64,000 nt of DNA from Desulfobaccales bacterium (GTDB lineage: Bacteria; Desulfobacterota; Desulfobaccia; Desulfobaccales; 0-14-0-80-60-11), in contig JBAZPO010000003.1 in NCBI GenBank assembly GCA_041648175.1, forward strand, positions 236,176-300,175, written 5' to 3'. Within the stretch, counting starts at the first letter, position 1; every line of letters begins with the position of its first letter. The notes under the pieces were generated by a model that was not told where the DNA came from, ran no database searches, and saw only the letters and a list, made by a program, of their open reading frames with translations. Made by a program: the position numbers and the translations under genes. Below, piece after piece: positions 22,239 through 32,254 of the stretch.

Positions 22239-24292
22239 TGTGCCTCGGTAGCCAGGCGCGCCATCAGTTGCGGACGTTCCAGGAGATCGGCTCCCAGCAG
22301 GATTTTCACCGCAATATCTTTATGAAGCTTCATACTGGGTTCCAGGCCCGCTCCCGGGAAAAGGGTTTCACCCAGGACCCGAGCAACTCTTTGGGCCTCG
22401 GGCCGATAATAAATGATGGTCTTTTCTGCCCCGAAATTTATGTAGTTGCCTATTCTGGCTACGGAGAATCCTTCCAGGTCAAGCAGTGTCCGGGTGCGGC
22501 GGGCCAGATGAGGGGTGCGGGTGCCGTTCAGTACTTCGATGGCCGTGTACTCCAGTTCTGAGGCAGTCAAAGGTTCGAAGGAGCGCGGTCGGGGAGTCTG
22601 GGCCACGGGAGCTGGAGGCTGGGAAGGCGCAGTCTTTTCCTGGGGCAGGGCATTCTGGTTGCCCGGGGTTAGGCGTTCCGCGGCTGCTGGCGCTGCCAGG
22701 CGTTGACCGGTTGGGGGAGGCGTTGCCTCGGCGGCCATGGGTTGAACCTTGTCCTGGCCCAGGCGCGCCATCAAGTCCTGATTTTCCAGGAGATCGTGGC
22801 CCAGCAGTACTTTAATGGCTACCTTGCCCCTGAGCTGGTCAGATTGTTCAAGGGCGGCCATGGGAAAAATATCGGTTTGCAGGGCCTGGGCGACTCTTTG
22901 CGCCACGGGCCGATAATAAATGATGGTCTTTTGTGCGCCGAAATCCACATGATTGCCGATTTTGACCACGCTGAAGGCTTCCTGGCTGAGCAGGGATCTG
23001 ACTTCCCGGGCCAAATGGGGTGCGCGGGTGCCATTACGCACTTCGATGTCCGTGTCTATCAGTTCGGTGCAGGTCAGGTATGCCGGGCGAGAGCGTGGGG
23101 TGGCCTGGGCCGGCGCAGCTTGCTCAGGCGCCAACTTGGGTTTGGCCTCATGGGCAGGATTAACAAGTTCCGAGGCCGCCTGCATGGCCATCTTTTGCGG
23201 AGCCAGAGGCGCCGCGGGGGTGTCCAGCTCGCCGGAGGGAGAGGCGGGCCGCGGAGAGACGGCCACGGCCGGCGTTGGGGGTAAAGCCTCCTGTACGGGT
23301 GGAGCAGGGTGGGAGGTTGGGGCAACGACGGCGCGATCAGGCACCTCCATGGCGGCACGGGAAGCAGGAACCGGGGAGGTTTTCAGAGGCGCCGCCTGTT
23401 CCTGAGCCACATTGCCAGGCTGGTCGTTGTCCGGGACCGGCTGGGCGGGCGCCTGCATGGCGACCTTTTGGGGGGCTAGAAGCGCAGCCGGGGTATGCGA
23501 GGACACGGCCGCCACCTCGGCTGAAGCAGGTGCGGTCCTTTGGGCATATACGGCGCGGTCAGCCATACCCAGGGCTGCCAAGGCCTGGCGAGTTTTGTAT
23601 TCGGCGGCAGCAGTGCCGTCAACTTCCTGCCAGAGCCGACGGGCCTCATCGGTGCGGCCTAAGCGACAGTACAAGAGCCCCAGGTTGTTGCGCGCCGCTT
23701 CATTGTTGGGATCACGGGCCAGGGTTTGGCGATAGCAGGTCTCAGCCTCCTGGTAACGCCCTTCCAGGTAATAGGTGAAGCACAAATTATTGGCCAAGGC
23801 GGGATGAGGGCCGTTTAAGGTGAGGGCCTCCTGGTAGAGCTTCCGGGCGGTATCGAATTGTCCCTGCTCCTCGTAACTTTGGGCCAGGGTATTGACGAGT
23901 TGGAGATTTTCCGGGTTCTGCCGGTGGGCCTGCTCCAATTCCTTGAGGGCCAGCTCGGGACGCCCCATTAATTTATAATAGTGGGCATTGCGTAGGAGGC
24001 GAGTGACTTCCCCAGGAGATTGACGAACGTTGGGATAAAAGGCGCCTGGGGTGGCATCGGTGTAGCTGGAGCCGGGAACCGGGCCGCAGCCAACCGCCCC
24101 CAAGGACCAGCCGATCCCGAGCGCAAGCACCGCCAAGCCAGTCAGTGCATACCCGTAAATTGATCTAGGCAAAAATCGCCAAGACCGTCTGCCCCCGGTT
24201 TGCCGGGGGCCCCCGCCCCTAGGATCGGGCCTGCCAGACCCTGGCGCGGCGCCGCGAGAATGCCTTTCTCCCTTACCCGTCATGGCCATCAT
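22235..24292 (-). CDS. TPR protein with two LytR_C domains
   Basis: 685 residues. The N-terminal 40 residues are basic and Gly/Arg-rich, then a membrane segment (YALTGLAVLALGIGWSLGAVGC). TPR repeats lie at about 95-220. A Pro/Ala/Gln-rich linker contains two near-copies of LAPQK(V/M)AMQA. Two LytR C-terminal-like domains follow: IEVRNGTRAPHLAREVRSLL...FGAQKTIIYYRPVAQRVAQ at about 435-530 and IEVLNGTRTPHLARRTRTLL...FGAEKTIIYYRPEAQRVAR at about 590-680. They are clearly a tandem duplication. Such proteins sit in the envelope in Tad-type loci; the ligand is unknown. Confidence 0.75.
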   Translation of the reverse strand: MMAMTGKGERHSRGAAPGSGRPDPRGGGPRQTGGRRSWRFLPRSIYGYALTGLAVLALGIGWSLGAVGCGPVPGSSYTDATPGAFYPNVRQSPGEVTRLLRNAHYYKLMGRPELALKELEQAHRQNPENLQLVNTLAQSYEEQGQFDTARKLYQEALTLNGPHPALANNLCFTYYLEGRYQEAETCYRQTLARDPNNEAARNNLGLLYCRLGRTDEARRLWQEVDGTAAAEYKTRQALAALGMADRAVYAQRTAPASAEVAAVSSHTPAALLAPQKVAMQAPAQPVPDNDQPGNVAQEQAAPLKTSPVPASRAAMEVPDRAVVAPTSHPAPPVQEALPPTPAVAVSPRPASPSGELDTPAAPLAPQKMAMQAASELVNPAHEAKPKLAPEQAAPAQATPRSRPAYLTCTELIDTDIEVRNGTRAPHLAREVRSLLSQEAFSVVKIGNHVDFGAQKTIIYYRPVAQRVAQALQTDIFPMAALEQSDQLRGKVAIKVLLGHDLLENQDLMARLGQDKVQPMAAEATPPPTGQRLAAPAAAERLTPGNQNALPQEKTAPSQPPAPVAQTPRPRSFEPLTASELEYTAIEVLNGTRTPHLARRTRTLLDLEGFSVARIGNYINFGAEKTIIYYRPEAQRVARVLGETLFPGAGLEPSMKLHKDIAVKILLGADLLERPQLMARLATEAQ

Positions 24293-24346
24293 AGTTGCTG
24301 ACCCTCATGCTAACTGCGGTCTCCTTAGCTGTGCGGCACATAGGGT

Positions 24347-24652
24347 TCATTGCCCCATTTTGCCGGTACCTGTCGAGTAATCCAGGCCTTTCTTTTCCCT
24401 TTCGGCGGGCTCAAAGCTCTTATTGTAGCTTTCCATTTCGTTGACGGCGGCCTGAGGAGACAGTCCTACCGGCGGCGTGGGATTCAAGCCGGCCTGGGGA
24501 TTAACCACCTGTTGGACGAGGTTGTTGCGCACCGAGTTGCCCCAATCCTGTTCTACGGCGCTGGGCGGATAACACCCGGCCAGACACAACAGGAGCATCC
24601 CCAACGCCAAAAAGATCCCAACGTAGGGGGCCCTTTTGTCATGGTTGTGCAT
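24347..24652 (-). CDS. Small lipoprotein of the Tad-like locus
   Basis: 101 residues. The N-terminus HDKRAPYVGIFLALGMLLLCLAGC has a good lipobox (LAGC), so the mature protein is lipidated at Cys27. The rest is polar and without known domain. It lies 23 bp after the secretin gene, where CpaD-like or pilotin lipoproteins are often found in Tad clusters, so a secretin-assembly role is a fair guess. Confidence 0.7.
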   Translation of the reverse strand: MHNHDKRAPYVGIFLALGMLLLCLAGCYPPSAVEQDWGNSVRNNLVQQVVNPQAGLNPTPPVGLSPQAAVNEMESYNKSFEPAEREKKGLDYSTGTGKMGQ

Positions 24653-24675
24653 GGTACTCTCCCTTAAGCCCGGAA

Positions 24676-26211
24676 CTAATCGATAGACTGGTTGCCAAAC
24701 CCCGGCGGCAGCGCCAGCTTGGGGGCCGGCTTGGAGGCCGGCTTGGCCCGGCCCTGATCCAGCCCCAGCAGGTAGGCGTCAACGTCCGTGGGGTCGATCC
24801 ACTTATCCGTGGGCAACTGACCCTTTCCCGGCGGTATGGGCTTTACCAGGTGAGAGGTGACCAAGGCCACCAGCTCCGTTTCGTTCTTCTGGTAGTTGGT
24901 GGAGCGGAACAGGGCTCCCAGGACGGGGATATCTCCCAGGACGGGGAACTTGTTGATGACATTTCGAGATTGGTCCGACAACAGTCCGGCGATGGAAAAG
25001 GTCTGACCATCACGGACCTCGACCTGGGTGTTCATCTCCCGGGAGCGCAGCCCCGGCACCACGAAACCAGCCGTGCTCACGGCATTGGTATAATCCAGCT
25101 CGCTGACGGTGGGATGCACCTTAATGGCAATCTTGTTATCATCCAAGACCGTTGGGGTAAACTCCAACTGGACCCCGTACTGTTGAAACTGAATGGTAAT
25201 GGTTGTACCGCCGCCAGTGGCTTGCGGCACCGGGTAGGGATACTGGCCGCCGGCGAGGAAGGAGGCCTTTTGGCCGCTGGTGGTCACCAGGTTAGGTTCG
25301 GCCAGCACCCGCCCCAGGTTATTCTGCTTCAGGAGATTCAGGAAGGCGGTCCACAGGATGCCACCCGCTTTCCAGCCGGCCATGGCCTGTATATTTGTGG
25401 ATAATAACGCATCGAAAACCGTGCCCGGGGCCCCCGACGGGCCACCGCCAATAGACGGGTTGATGGTGCGCCCCAACCCGGAAATGGTCGAGAGACTGTT
25501 GAGCTGGTTCACACCGAAGTTGCCGCTGGGGCTCACCGCGGTGAAATTGATGCCGATTTGTTGGGCCACCGTCCGGTTGATCTCGGCTATCCGCACCTCG
25601 AGCATTACCTGCTGCACCCCGCCCACGTGCATCAGGTTCACCACCTTGGTCTCTTTGCCTTTGCCCTCGCCTTTCTCACCCCCGGCATAGGCCCGGGCCA
25701 GGGACAAGGCGGTGCTCTGGGCCACCGGCCCGGAGACCTCACCGGACATAACAATGGAATCCCCGGCGGCTTCCACCCCGATCTTCTCTTTGGGCAGGAT
25801 CTGGTGGAGCTTCTCCTTCAATAAGGTCAGGTCGGCCTCCACCGTCACGGAGGTGGATGTGAAGCGGGACTTACCCCACATGCTGATGGTGGTCACCCCT
25901 GGGGCCAGGGCGTTGACGTAGATTTCCCGGTCAGAGATAAGGATGAGGTCGGCGATGTCCGGATCGGCCACCGAGATGCGGGTGAGGGCAAAGGGAGTGC
26001 GCAAGACCTTGGAGCGCCCCACTTTTAGGTGTATAAGCTGGTTGATTTCTTGATTCTTAACCCGATCCAATGGAGTTGCCGCCGGGGCTGGCATTGGCGC
26101 GAGAAAGCAGAGGATTACTATCCACCACAACCACCTCAATCTGTGGGCGGTGCTTTCCAAGCCGGCATGCCCTCCTTGGCGCGCTAATTGTAGAGAAGCT
26201 TTTAGGCGCAA
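24676..26211 (-). CDS. cpaC: Tad/Flp pilus outer-membrane secretin (CpaC/RcpA)
   Basis: 511 residues. A membrane-targeting stretch (LWWIVILCFLAPMPAPAA), the pilus N-terminal domain (SKVLRTPFALTRISVADPDIADLILIS), a BON-like part (SVTVEADLTLLKEKLHQIL) and a full secretin domain (QVMLEVRIAEINRTVAQQIGINF, VLAEPNLVTTSGQKASFLAGGQYPYPVP, VEVRDGQTFSIAGLLSDQ, FPVLGDIPVLGALFRS) are present. It would form the outer-membrane channel of a type IVc pilus. It starts the minus-strand set; CpaB, the ATPases and the platform proteins are absent from the window. Confidence 0.92.
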   Translation of the reverse strand: MRLKASLQLARQGGHAGLESTAHRLRWLWWIVILCFLAPMPAPAATPLDRVKNQEINQLIHLKVGRSKVLRTPFALTRISVADPDIADLILISDREIYVNALAPGVTTISMWGKSRFTSTSVTVEADLTLLKEKLHQILPKEKIGVEAAGDSIVMSGEVSGPVAQSTALSLARAYAGGEKGEGKGKETKVVNLMHVGGVQQVMLEVRIAEINRTVAQQIGINFTAVSPSGNFGVNQLNSLSTISGLGRTINPSIGGGPSGAPGTVFDALLSTNIQAMAGWKAGGILWTAFLNLLKQNNLGRVLAEPNLVTTSGQKASFLAGGQYPYPVPQATGGGTTITIQFQQYGVQLEFTPTVLDDNKIAIKVHPTVSELDYTNAVSTAGFVVPGLRSREMNTQVEVRDGQTFSIAGLLSDQSRNVINKFPVLGDIPVLGALFRSTNYQKNETELVALVTSHLVKPIPPGKGQLPTDKWIDPTDVDAYLLGLDQGRAKPASKPAPKLALPPGFGNQSID

Positions 26212-27136
26212 TCAGTCCCAAACGATATCAGATTTCTTACCACCTTAGTATCTACGGGAGTTTTGTCAACCCTTTTTTGAGAGCTCGATGCAAGTCAATA
26301 ATACCCTAAGATTATTATAAAATCAAACAGCATTAATTTAGAATATCGTGTCCTGCAGGCTTGAAATGAAGAGAACGGTAAATAGCCGCGTCCCTAAGGA
26401 CGCCGACACCGGAAGACGAATAAATGAATCAGTAAAGAACATAATAAAAATTCTGAGCCAGGATATATTTGGGCATCTACCGGGCATAAAAAGCACTAAT
26501 ATAACCCCCCAAGCTTTGCTCATGTCATCAACAATTCATATTCTCAATACATATCGGACTATTAAAAAAAATTGATTAAGAAAAATTTATTGGGATCGCT
26601 GGCGATTAAAAGTTAGCCTGCCTTGCCGGCGGATTAGCGAGACTTCCTGTCTTTGTTGATCATAGGAGGCTGGGAAGTTACTGATTTTTTGGGAAGGGGC
26701 TTGGTGAGCGGTTTGGGTACCCGGGTTGTAGGGAGGTTTTCCTTACGGACTCCGATGCCGGTTTCACCAGGCGAGGGTGCCAGAAAGGACGAACTCAGAT
26801 GTTTCAAAATTTGTACATGCAGGTTGCCGGATTAGCATTTACTTGAACATGGTCCAAGGTGTGAAACATGGTTTTATCAAGCGAGTGCGGAGCCGTTGAT
26901 GCAGAGTGCGGTGTTGCGGCAAGCAAGGCCCAAAAATTGCAAGAACCCAACGGCAGAGGTTATAGGCGTTGCCAAGAGTTTTTTCTTCTTCTCCCCTGAC
27001 CCTCTCTTATAAGGGGAGAAGGGAATAAAAGGAAAGAACTTTTGGCAATCTCGATAGTTTTCGCCATCTCTTGGATTTCATGAGGCTGGAATTTTAGGAG
27101 TTTCTTCAGAGGTTAATCGGCCAAAGGAGTGGACGG
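26212..27136. other. Intergenic region, 925 bp, divergent promoters and a MITE-like repeat
   Basis: It separates the secretin operon from the lytic transglycosylase gene. The part at 26220-26600 is AT-rich. An ORF at 26348-26575 (75 codons, no ribosome site, no family) and one at 26653-26835 are not convincing. The MITE-like copy at 26969-27048 lies near the right end. I recognise no RNA. Confidence 0.5.
26969..27048 (+). mobile_element. MITE-like element with terminal inverted repeats, copy 2
   Basis: 80 bp from TTGCCAAGAGTTTTTTC to AAGAACTTTTGGCAA. The ends are imperfect inverted repeats of about 17-20 bp; the centre holds a CTCTTATAAGGGGAG hairpin. The same plan as 5219-5294. Confidence 0.7.
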
Positions 27137-28051
27137 GTGACGAAAGCGGTATTATGTTCTAAGATAAAGTACAATGAACTTGGATTAATGGCAAGGCGTG
27201 GCGTGCAAATCATATTGGTGCTTACTTTAATATGGTTGAGCGTGGTTCTCTTTTCTGGTCCTAGCGGAGAACCCACTCATAGATTGGCCGGCGACCGCGT
27301 CGGGCAGGTCGAGCAAGCTATGGTAGGCCCCGCCACAATTCCCAGGGGTGAAAGTCCCAACCCCTTTCCCCAGGCCAAACCGGTGCAGCCGGGTTCTGAG
27401 CTTAACGGCTTCGGGGAGGGGTTGTCCGGAACGGCCAAGAAGGGAGGTGGATCGGCTTTCCGGGCGCCGGTCCAGATTGCCAATCTGATAAAATGCAAAA
27501 ATCTGGAAGAAGTGGTAGTAAAATATGCTCGGCAGTATGGCGTCGATGAGGATCTGGTGTGGGCCGTCATTCGCCAGGAATCCGGATTCAACGCCGGAGC
27601 TGTATCCCCTAAAGGCGCCATGGGACTTATGCAGCTGATGCCGGGGACCGCCGCTCTGCTGGGAGTATCCGATCCCTTTGATGTGGAGCAAAACGTTGCC
27701 GGGGGCGTTAAATATTTGGAACAGTGCCTCAATCAATTTAATCAGGATGTGCCCCTGGCTCTGGCCGCCTACAACGCCGGGCCTGGAAATGTCGTCAAAT
27801 ATCAGGGGTGCCCGCCTTTTGCCGAGACGCGGAATTATGTGGCGAGCATCCTGGCGGCCTATGCGGGGGAACCGATTCGAGAGGACTGGAAACTCTCCCG
27901 TGTAAATTATGTTGTGGGAGAAGAACTGGCCGCGGCCGCCGCACCGCTCAAGGGATTACCCTGGAGAATTCCCTTACCCAATTGGAGAATTGCCACACCG
28001 CAATGTAAGCTTGGCTCGCCCCACTGGAAAGTGACCGTGCGTCCTTTCTGA
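27137..28051 (+). CDS. Lytic transglycosylase (SLT domain)
   Basis: 304 residues; the GTG start has GGAG 7 nt before it. A membrane segment lies at about residues 24-40 (IILVLTLIWLSVVLFSG), then a Pro-rich linker, then the soluble lytic transglycosylase domain at about 130-240. Its features are WAVIRQESGFNAGAVSPKGAMGLMQLMPGTA (catalytic Glu in RQESGF) and PLALAAYNAGPGNV. It cleaves peptidoglycan between MurNAc and GlcNAc, and would open the wall for envelope or export assembly. It precedes the TPR lipoprotein by a short gap and may be in its operon. The C-terminal 50 residues are not part of the catalytic fold. Confidence 0.9.
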   Translation: MTKAVLCSKIKYNELGLMARRGVQIILVLTLIWLSVVLFSGPSGEPTHRLAGDRVGQVEQAMVGPATIPRGESPNPFPQAKPVQPGSELNGFGEGLSGTAKKGGGSAFRAPVQIANLIKCKNLEEVVVKYARQYGVDEDLVWAVIRQESGFNAGAVSPKGAMGLMQLMPGTAALLGVSDPFDVEQNVAGGVKYLEQCLNQFNQDVPLALAAYNAGPGNVVKYQGCPPFAETRNYVASILAAYAGEPIREDWKLSRVNYVVGEELAAAAAPLKGLPWRIPLPNWRIATPQCKLGSPHWKVTVRPF

Positions 28052-28132
28052 GACAGGAGGTCTTTGGGGCTCAAGTGCATCCCTAGCTTTGTGCTCAGGC
28101 AAAATAAAACTTTAAAGGTCTTATTCATTATG

Positions 28133-30550
28133 ATGAAAAAACAATTTTCTCTGTGGAATGCCGTGGCTTGGATGGCGGCCCTTCTGGTGGCCCTCTCGAT
28201 CTGTGCTTGCAGCAGCATGGAGGAGAAGCGGGATCAGTTCTTAGCTTCCGGAAAAGAATTATATGCGAAGGAAGACTATATCAGTGCCCGCCTGGAGTTT
28301 CAGAACGCCCTGCAGATTGACCCCAAGTTCGCCCAAGGCTTCTTGTGGTTGGGCAAAACGGAACTCAAATTGAAAAATCCCCGGGGGGCTTATGGGGCCT
28401 TGAATCAAGCGGCGGAACTGGACCCCAGCCTCACGGAGGCCCAAATCCTTCTGGGGGATATTTTCATGTTGGCCAAGCAACCGGACAAGGCCCAGCAAAA
28501 AGCGGAGATGGCTTTAAAGCAGGAACCCAAAAATACCGAAGCTTTACTCTTGTCCGCTTCCTTAGCCGCAACGCAAGGGCAACCGCAAAAGGCCTTGGAT
28601 ACCTTAGCAGAAGTGCGACGGCTGGACCCTACTAAGATCTCTGCCTACCTGATGGGGGCCGCCATCTTCGTCCAGGATAAGAAGCCGGACAAAGCCGCAG
28701 CTATCTTGGAGCAGGGGATTGACGCCAATCAGAAAGCGATGGCCCTCTATGTAGCCAGAGCCAGTCTGGCCGATAAGGAAAAGGATTTCGCGGTGGGAGA
28801 GACGTTTCTGCTGAAAGCCGTCGCCCAGGAACCCAAGAATGCCTCTCTTTATAATCAATTAGTGCGTCACTATACTGCGGCCGGTCAAAAAGATAAAGCC
28901 GAGGAGGCGATCCGCCAGACCATCACCCTGGAACCGGAGAGCGAAAAGCCGGTCATCTTGCTGGCGCGCTTCCTGCTCAGCCAAGGGCGACGCCAGGAGG
29001 CGGATAAGGCCCTCAAGGATTTCATCAAGGAGCATCCGGATAATTATGCGGGGCGTTTTGCCCTGGCCGAATTTTATGTTGCCCTGCGGAGGCCGGGGGA
29101 GGCTGAAAGCGTCCTGAAAGAAATTATCCAAAAGGACCCCAATGGACCGAAGGGATTAAAAGCCAAGGGTGAACAGGCGCGCCTGAAGCTCTCCCAGGGG
29201 CAGACCGAGGAGGCCGAAACGCTGGCCAATGAAATCTTGAAAGATAACCCCAAGGATATGACCGCCACCGAAATCCGGGGAATCATCGCCCTGAATAAAA
29301 AGGATGGCCTGACCGCGGTGAATAGTTTCCGTATCCTGAGCCAGGATCGGCCCCAAGACGCCCGGACCTGGCTGCTTCTAGCCCGGGCCCACCTGGTGAA
29401 TAAGGAAAATGAACAGGCTAAGGAAAACGCCAAGAAGGCGTTACAGATCAAACCGGATTTTCAGGATGCCAGGAAATTCCTGTATGGCATGTATCTCCAG
29501 GACAAGGATTATGATGGGGCCATCAATACTATCCAAGGGTATCTGCGCGCCAATGAGAAAGATATTGCCAATCTCGTAGCTTTGGGGAATGTCTATACTC
29601 TCAAAGGTGATGAGGCCCAGGCCAAGGCAACCTTTCAGAAAATCATAACCTTGGAGCCCAAGAATCCCCAAGGCAACTTTCAACTGGCAATTCTGAGTTT
29701 AAGGACCAAGAAAATCCCCGAAGCCCTCAAGTATGCCGAAAAAGCGTTGCAGCAAGACCCCAATTTTATCCCGGCCTTGCAGCTCATGGCTGGGATCTAT
29801 CAGGATCAAAAGCAGTTGGATAAGGCCTTGGCGATGGTGCGTCAAGCCATAGAGCGCAGTCCTAAAAATCCGCAACTTCACCAGATGTTGGGTGAACTGC
29901 TGCTGGTCCAGAAACAGCCCGAGGCTGCCATTGCTCCTCTGGAAGAAGCCCTGACCTTGAATCCGCGGCAAGTGACCTCTCTGCAGCTGCTCGCCCTGGC
30001 GTACCACCAGATGCCGGACCCGGCTAAGGCCGTGCAGCAACTGGAAGCAAAGGTAGCCGACCCCAAGGCTTCCCCGATCTTCGCTCTGGTGTTGGGATCA
30101 GTCTATGAGCAGGATAAGAAGTATGATAAGGCGATTAATCTCTATAACAGTCTGTTGGCCCGCAACCTTTTTACCCCTCTGGCCCGCAACAACCAGGCTT
30201 TTTTGATTGCCGAACACGATGCCACGCCGGACAACTTGGCCCGGGCCCAAAAACTGATTTCGCAAAACCTGGAGGACTACCCCGAAGAACCCAGCTTCTT
30301 GGACACCATGGGCTGGGTTCTGTGTAAACAGGGAAATTATGTTGAGGCCAAGACTTACCTGGAAAAGGCCGTAGAAAAGGTCCCCAACCAGTCGTCCATC
30401 CTCTACCATTTGGCCTGGTGTGAAGCCAAGCTGGGCGAGGCAGCCGCGGCCCGGGAAAATCTGCAGAAGGCCGTGGACAGCAAAAGTAAATTCCCGGAGC
30501 GGGAGGAAGCCCAAAAGCTGCTGGAAAGTTTGCCGGCAGGAGGGAAGTAG
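28133..30550 (+). CDS. Large TPR-repeat lipoprotein (PEP-CTERM/EPS-associated PrsT-like)
   Basis: About 805 residues from the ATG at 28133; the open frame starts at a TTG at 28064, but only the later start gives a proper signal (KKQF, hydrophobic stretch, then ICAC lipobox). About 20 tetratricopeptide repeats fill the rest, e.g. GKELYAKEDYISARLEFQNAL and NLVALGNVYTLKGDEAQAKA. Length and repeat number match the TPR lipoproteins found with PEP-CTERM/exosortase and exopolysaccharide loci. Polysaccharide genes follow directly, which supports a role in export assembly. No exosortase gene is in the window. Confidence 0.78.
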   Translation: MKKQFSLWNAVAWMAALLVALSICACSSMEEKRDQFLASGKELYAKEDYISARLEFQNALQIDPKFAQGFLWLGKTELKLKNPRGAYGALNQAAELDPSLTEAQILLGDIFMLAKQPDKAQQKAEMALKQEPKNTEALLLSASLAATQGQPQKALDTLAEVRRLDPTKISAYLMGAAIFVQDKKPDKAAAILEQGIDANQKAMALYVARASLADKEKDFAVGETFLLKAVAQEPKNASLYNQLVRHYTAAGQKDKAEEAIRQTITLEPESEKPVILLARFLLSQGRRQEADKALKDFIKEHPDNYAGRFALAEFYVALRRPGEAESVLKEIIQKDPNGPKGLKAKGEQARLKLSQGQTEEAETLANEILKDNPKDMTATEIRGIIALNKKDGLTAVNSFRILSQDRPQDARTWLLLARAHLVNKENEQAKENAKKALQIKPDFQDARKFLYGMYLQDKDYDGAINTIQGYLRANEKDIANLVALGNVYTLKGDEAQAKATFQKIITLEPKNPQGNFQLAILSLRTKKIPEALKYAEKALQQDPNFIPALQLMAGIYQDQKQLDKALAMVRQAIERSPKNPQLHQMLGELLLVQKQPEAAIAPLEEALTLNPRQVTSLQLLALAYHQMPDPAKAVQQLEAKVADPKASPIFALVLGSVYEQDKKYDKAINLYNSLLARNLFTPLARNNQAFLIAEHDATPDNLARAQKLISQNLEDYPEEPSFLDTMGWVLCKQGNYVEAKTYLEKAVEKVPNQSSILYHLAWCEAKLGEAAAARENLQKAVDSKSKFPEREEAQKLLESLPAGGK

Positions 30551-30586
30551 CAGATTCAGGCAGCAGGCAGGGCACATCTTGGCCCC

Positions 30587-30614
30587 CTGGCCGGCGCTAA
30601 CCACCGCCGGCCAG
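30587..30614. repeat. Hairpin between the TPR lipoprotein gene and manC
   Basis: CTGGCCGGCG (30587-30596) and CGCCGGCCAG (30605-30614) pair perfectly around an 8-nt loop. No T run follows, so it may end transcription only with other factors or act as a mRNA-stabilising hairpin. Confidence 0.55.
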
Positions 30615-30740
30615 GTCATGGGCCTGGAGAAAGTGGTTCTCTGTTCTTTAAAATCGCGGTTTCCCTCAATCAGGAGTTTCTGAAAAAAAATTAGTGAGCT
30701 ATGATGTTTTAATGTGCCCTTTTCAAAAAAGGAAACTACC

Positions 30741-32168
30741 ATGAATGCCTCAAACATTCCCATCTACGGAGTGATCCTGGCCGGGGGCTGGGGGACGCGC
30801 TTTTGGCCCTTGAGCCGGTCGCAGTATCCCAAGCAGGTGCTGCGCCTGTTGGGCTCCGAATCCATGCTGCAATCTACCGTTGAGCGCCTGATCCCGCGGA
30901 TTCCGGCTGCGCGGCTGGCGGTGGTGACCAATGCCTCCCAGGCCGGGCTCATTCACCAGGAATTGCAGCGTAAGGGCTGGGATGAGGTGCGGATTTGGAT
31001 TGAACCCGAGGGCCGCAATACCGCTGCCGCGGTGGCGCTGGCCGCGGTTTCCCTGGCGGATGAGGCTGAAGACGGGGTTATGGCCGTGTTCCCGGCCGAT
31101 CATTTCATCCGGGACCAGGCCAGCCTGCTTAAGGGTTTGGATCTGGGAGCCGGCTGGGCTCAGGCCGGCTACCTGGTAACGTTCGGCATTCCCCCAACCC
31201 GTGCAGAGACGGGCTACGGCTACATCAAGCAAGGGGCGCCGTTAGATGACCAGGGGCGGGCCTCCCGGGTCGACCGCTTTATCGAGAAGCCCCCTCTAGC
31301 TCAGGCTCAGGAGTTTCTGGCCGATGGGAGATACCTCTGGAATAGCGGTATCTTTCTGTTTCGCCCGGATGTCGTCTTAGAAGCCTATTCCCGGTATTTG
31401 CCGGACCTGTACCGTGAACTGGTCCGGTTACGGAATCCGGAGAACCTGGCCTCTCTGGAAGAAATCTACCCGCGCCTCCCCAGCATCTCTTTTGATCACG
31501 GCATTATGGAGAAAGCTGACAACGTAGTGGTGGTGCCAGTGGAGATGGGCTGGAACGATGTGGGGACCTGGGAAGCCCTGCACGAACTCTTCCCCAAAGA
31601 TGAGCGCGGGAACGTCAGGGAAGGCCGGGTCCTGGACCAGGATAGCCAACAGTGCGTTTTTTGGGCGCAAAACCGGCTGGTGGCCACCATCGGCTTAACC
31701 AACACCATCGTGGTGGACACCCCGGATGCCACCCTGGTCTGCCACCGGGATCGGGCCCAGGAAGTCAAAGAGCTGGTGACGGAGCTGCACCGGCAGCAAC
31801 TGGTGGAGTCGGTGCACCACACCACGGTGGAGCGTCCTTGGGGCCGCTATACGGTCACCGACGAAGGCCCAGGTTTTAAAGTTAAGCGGATCGTGGTGGA
31901 TGCGGGTAAAAAACTCAGTCTCCAGGTGCATCAGCGCCGGGCGGAACACTGGGTGGTGGTTGACGGGACGGCCCAGGTCACCCTAGGGCAGGAACTCAGG
32001 TTGGTGTCCAGTAATCAGAGTGTGTATATTCCTCAAAAGACTCCGCATCGGCTGGAAAATCCCACCATCGAGCCCTTGCAGATTGTCGAGGTGCAGACGG
32101 GGGATTACCTGGAAGAGGACGATATCATGCGCCTGGAAGATGATTATTGGCACCCCGACAAAGCCTGA
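30741..32168 (+). CDS. manC: Mannose-1-phosphate guanylyltransferase / mannose-6-phosphate isomerase
   Basis: 475 residues from the ATG at 30741, which has AAGGAA upstream (an in-frame GTG at 30714 is less likely). N-terminal nucleotidyltransferase: YGVILAGGWGTRFWPLSRSQYPKQ, IEPEGRNTAAAVALAA, AVFPADHFI and FIEKPP. C-terminal type II phosphomannose isomerase cupin: VERPWGRYTV, GKKLSLQVHQRRAEHWVVVDGTA, IPQKTPHRLENP. It makes GDP-mannose, the substrate of the next gene. Full-length and bifunctional like AlgA/ManC. Confidence 0.93.
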   Translation: MNASNIPIYGVILAGGWGTRFWPLSRSQYPKQVLRLLGSESMLQSTVERLIPRIPAARLAVVTNASQAGLIHQELQRKGWDEVRIWIEPEGRNTAAAVALAAVSLADEAEDGVMAVFPADHFIRDQASLLKGLDLGAGWAQAGYLVTFGIPPTRAETGYGYIKQGAPLDDQGRASRVDRFIEKPPLAQAQEFLADGRYLWNSGIFLFRPDVVLEAYSRYLPDLYRELVRLRNPENLASLEEIYPRLPSISFDHGIMEKADNVVVVPVEMGWNDVGTWEALHELFPKDERGNVREGRVLDQDSQQCVFWAQNRLVATIGLTNTIVVDTPDATLVCHRDRAQEVKELVTELHRQQLVESVHHTTVERPWGRYTVTDEGPGFKVKRIVVDAGKKLSLQVHQRRAEHWVVVDGTAQVTLGQELRLVSSNQSVYIPQKTPHRLENPTIEPLQIVEVQTGDYLEEDDIMRLEDDYWHPDKA

Positions 32169-32254
32169 AAAGAAAACCGGCGGGCAGAGATTGCGTTGGA
32201 TAATGCCGCGGACTATGATGAGGCGAGAAATTTAAGGAAGAAGAGGTTGAAATA

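Noticed and set aside
26348..26575. 75-codon frame in the AT-rich gap before the lytic transglycosylase
   Set aside because: No ribosome site, no recognised family, and no conserved neighbours; left as possible only.
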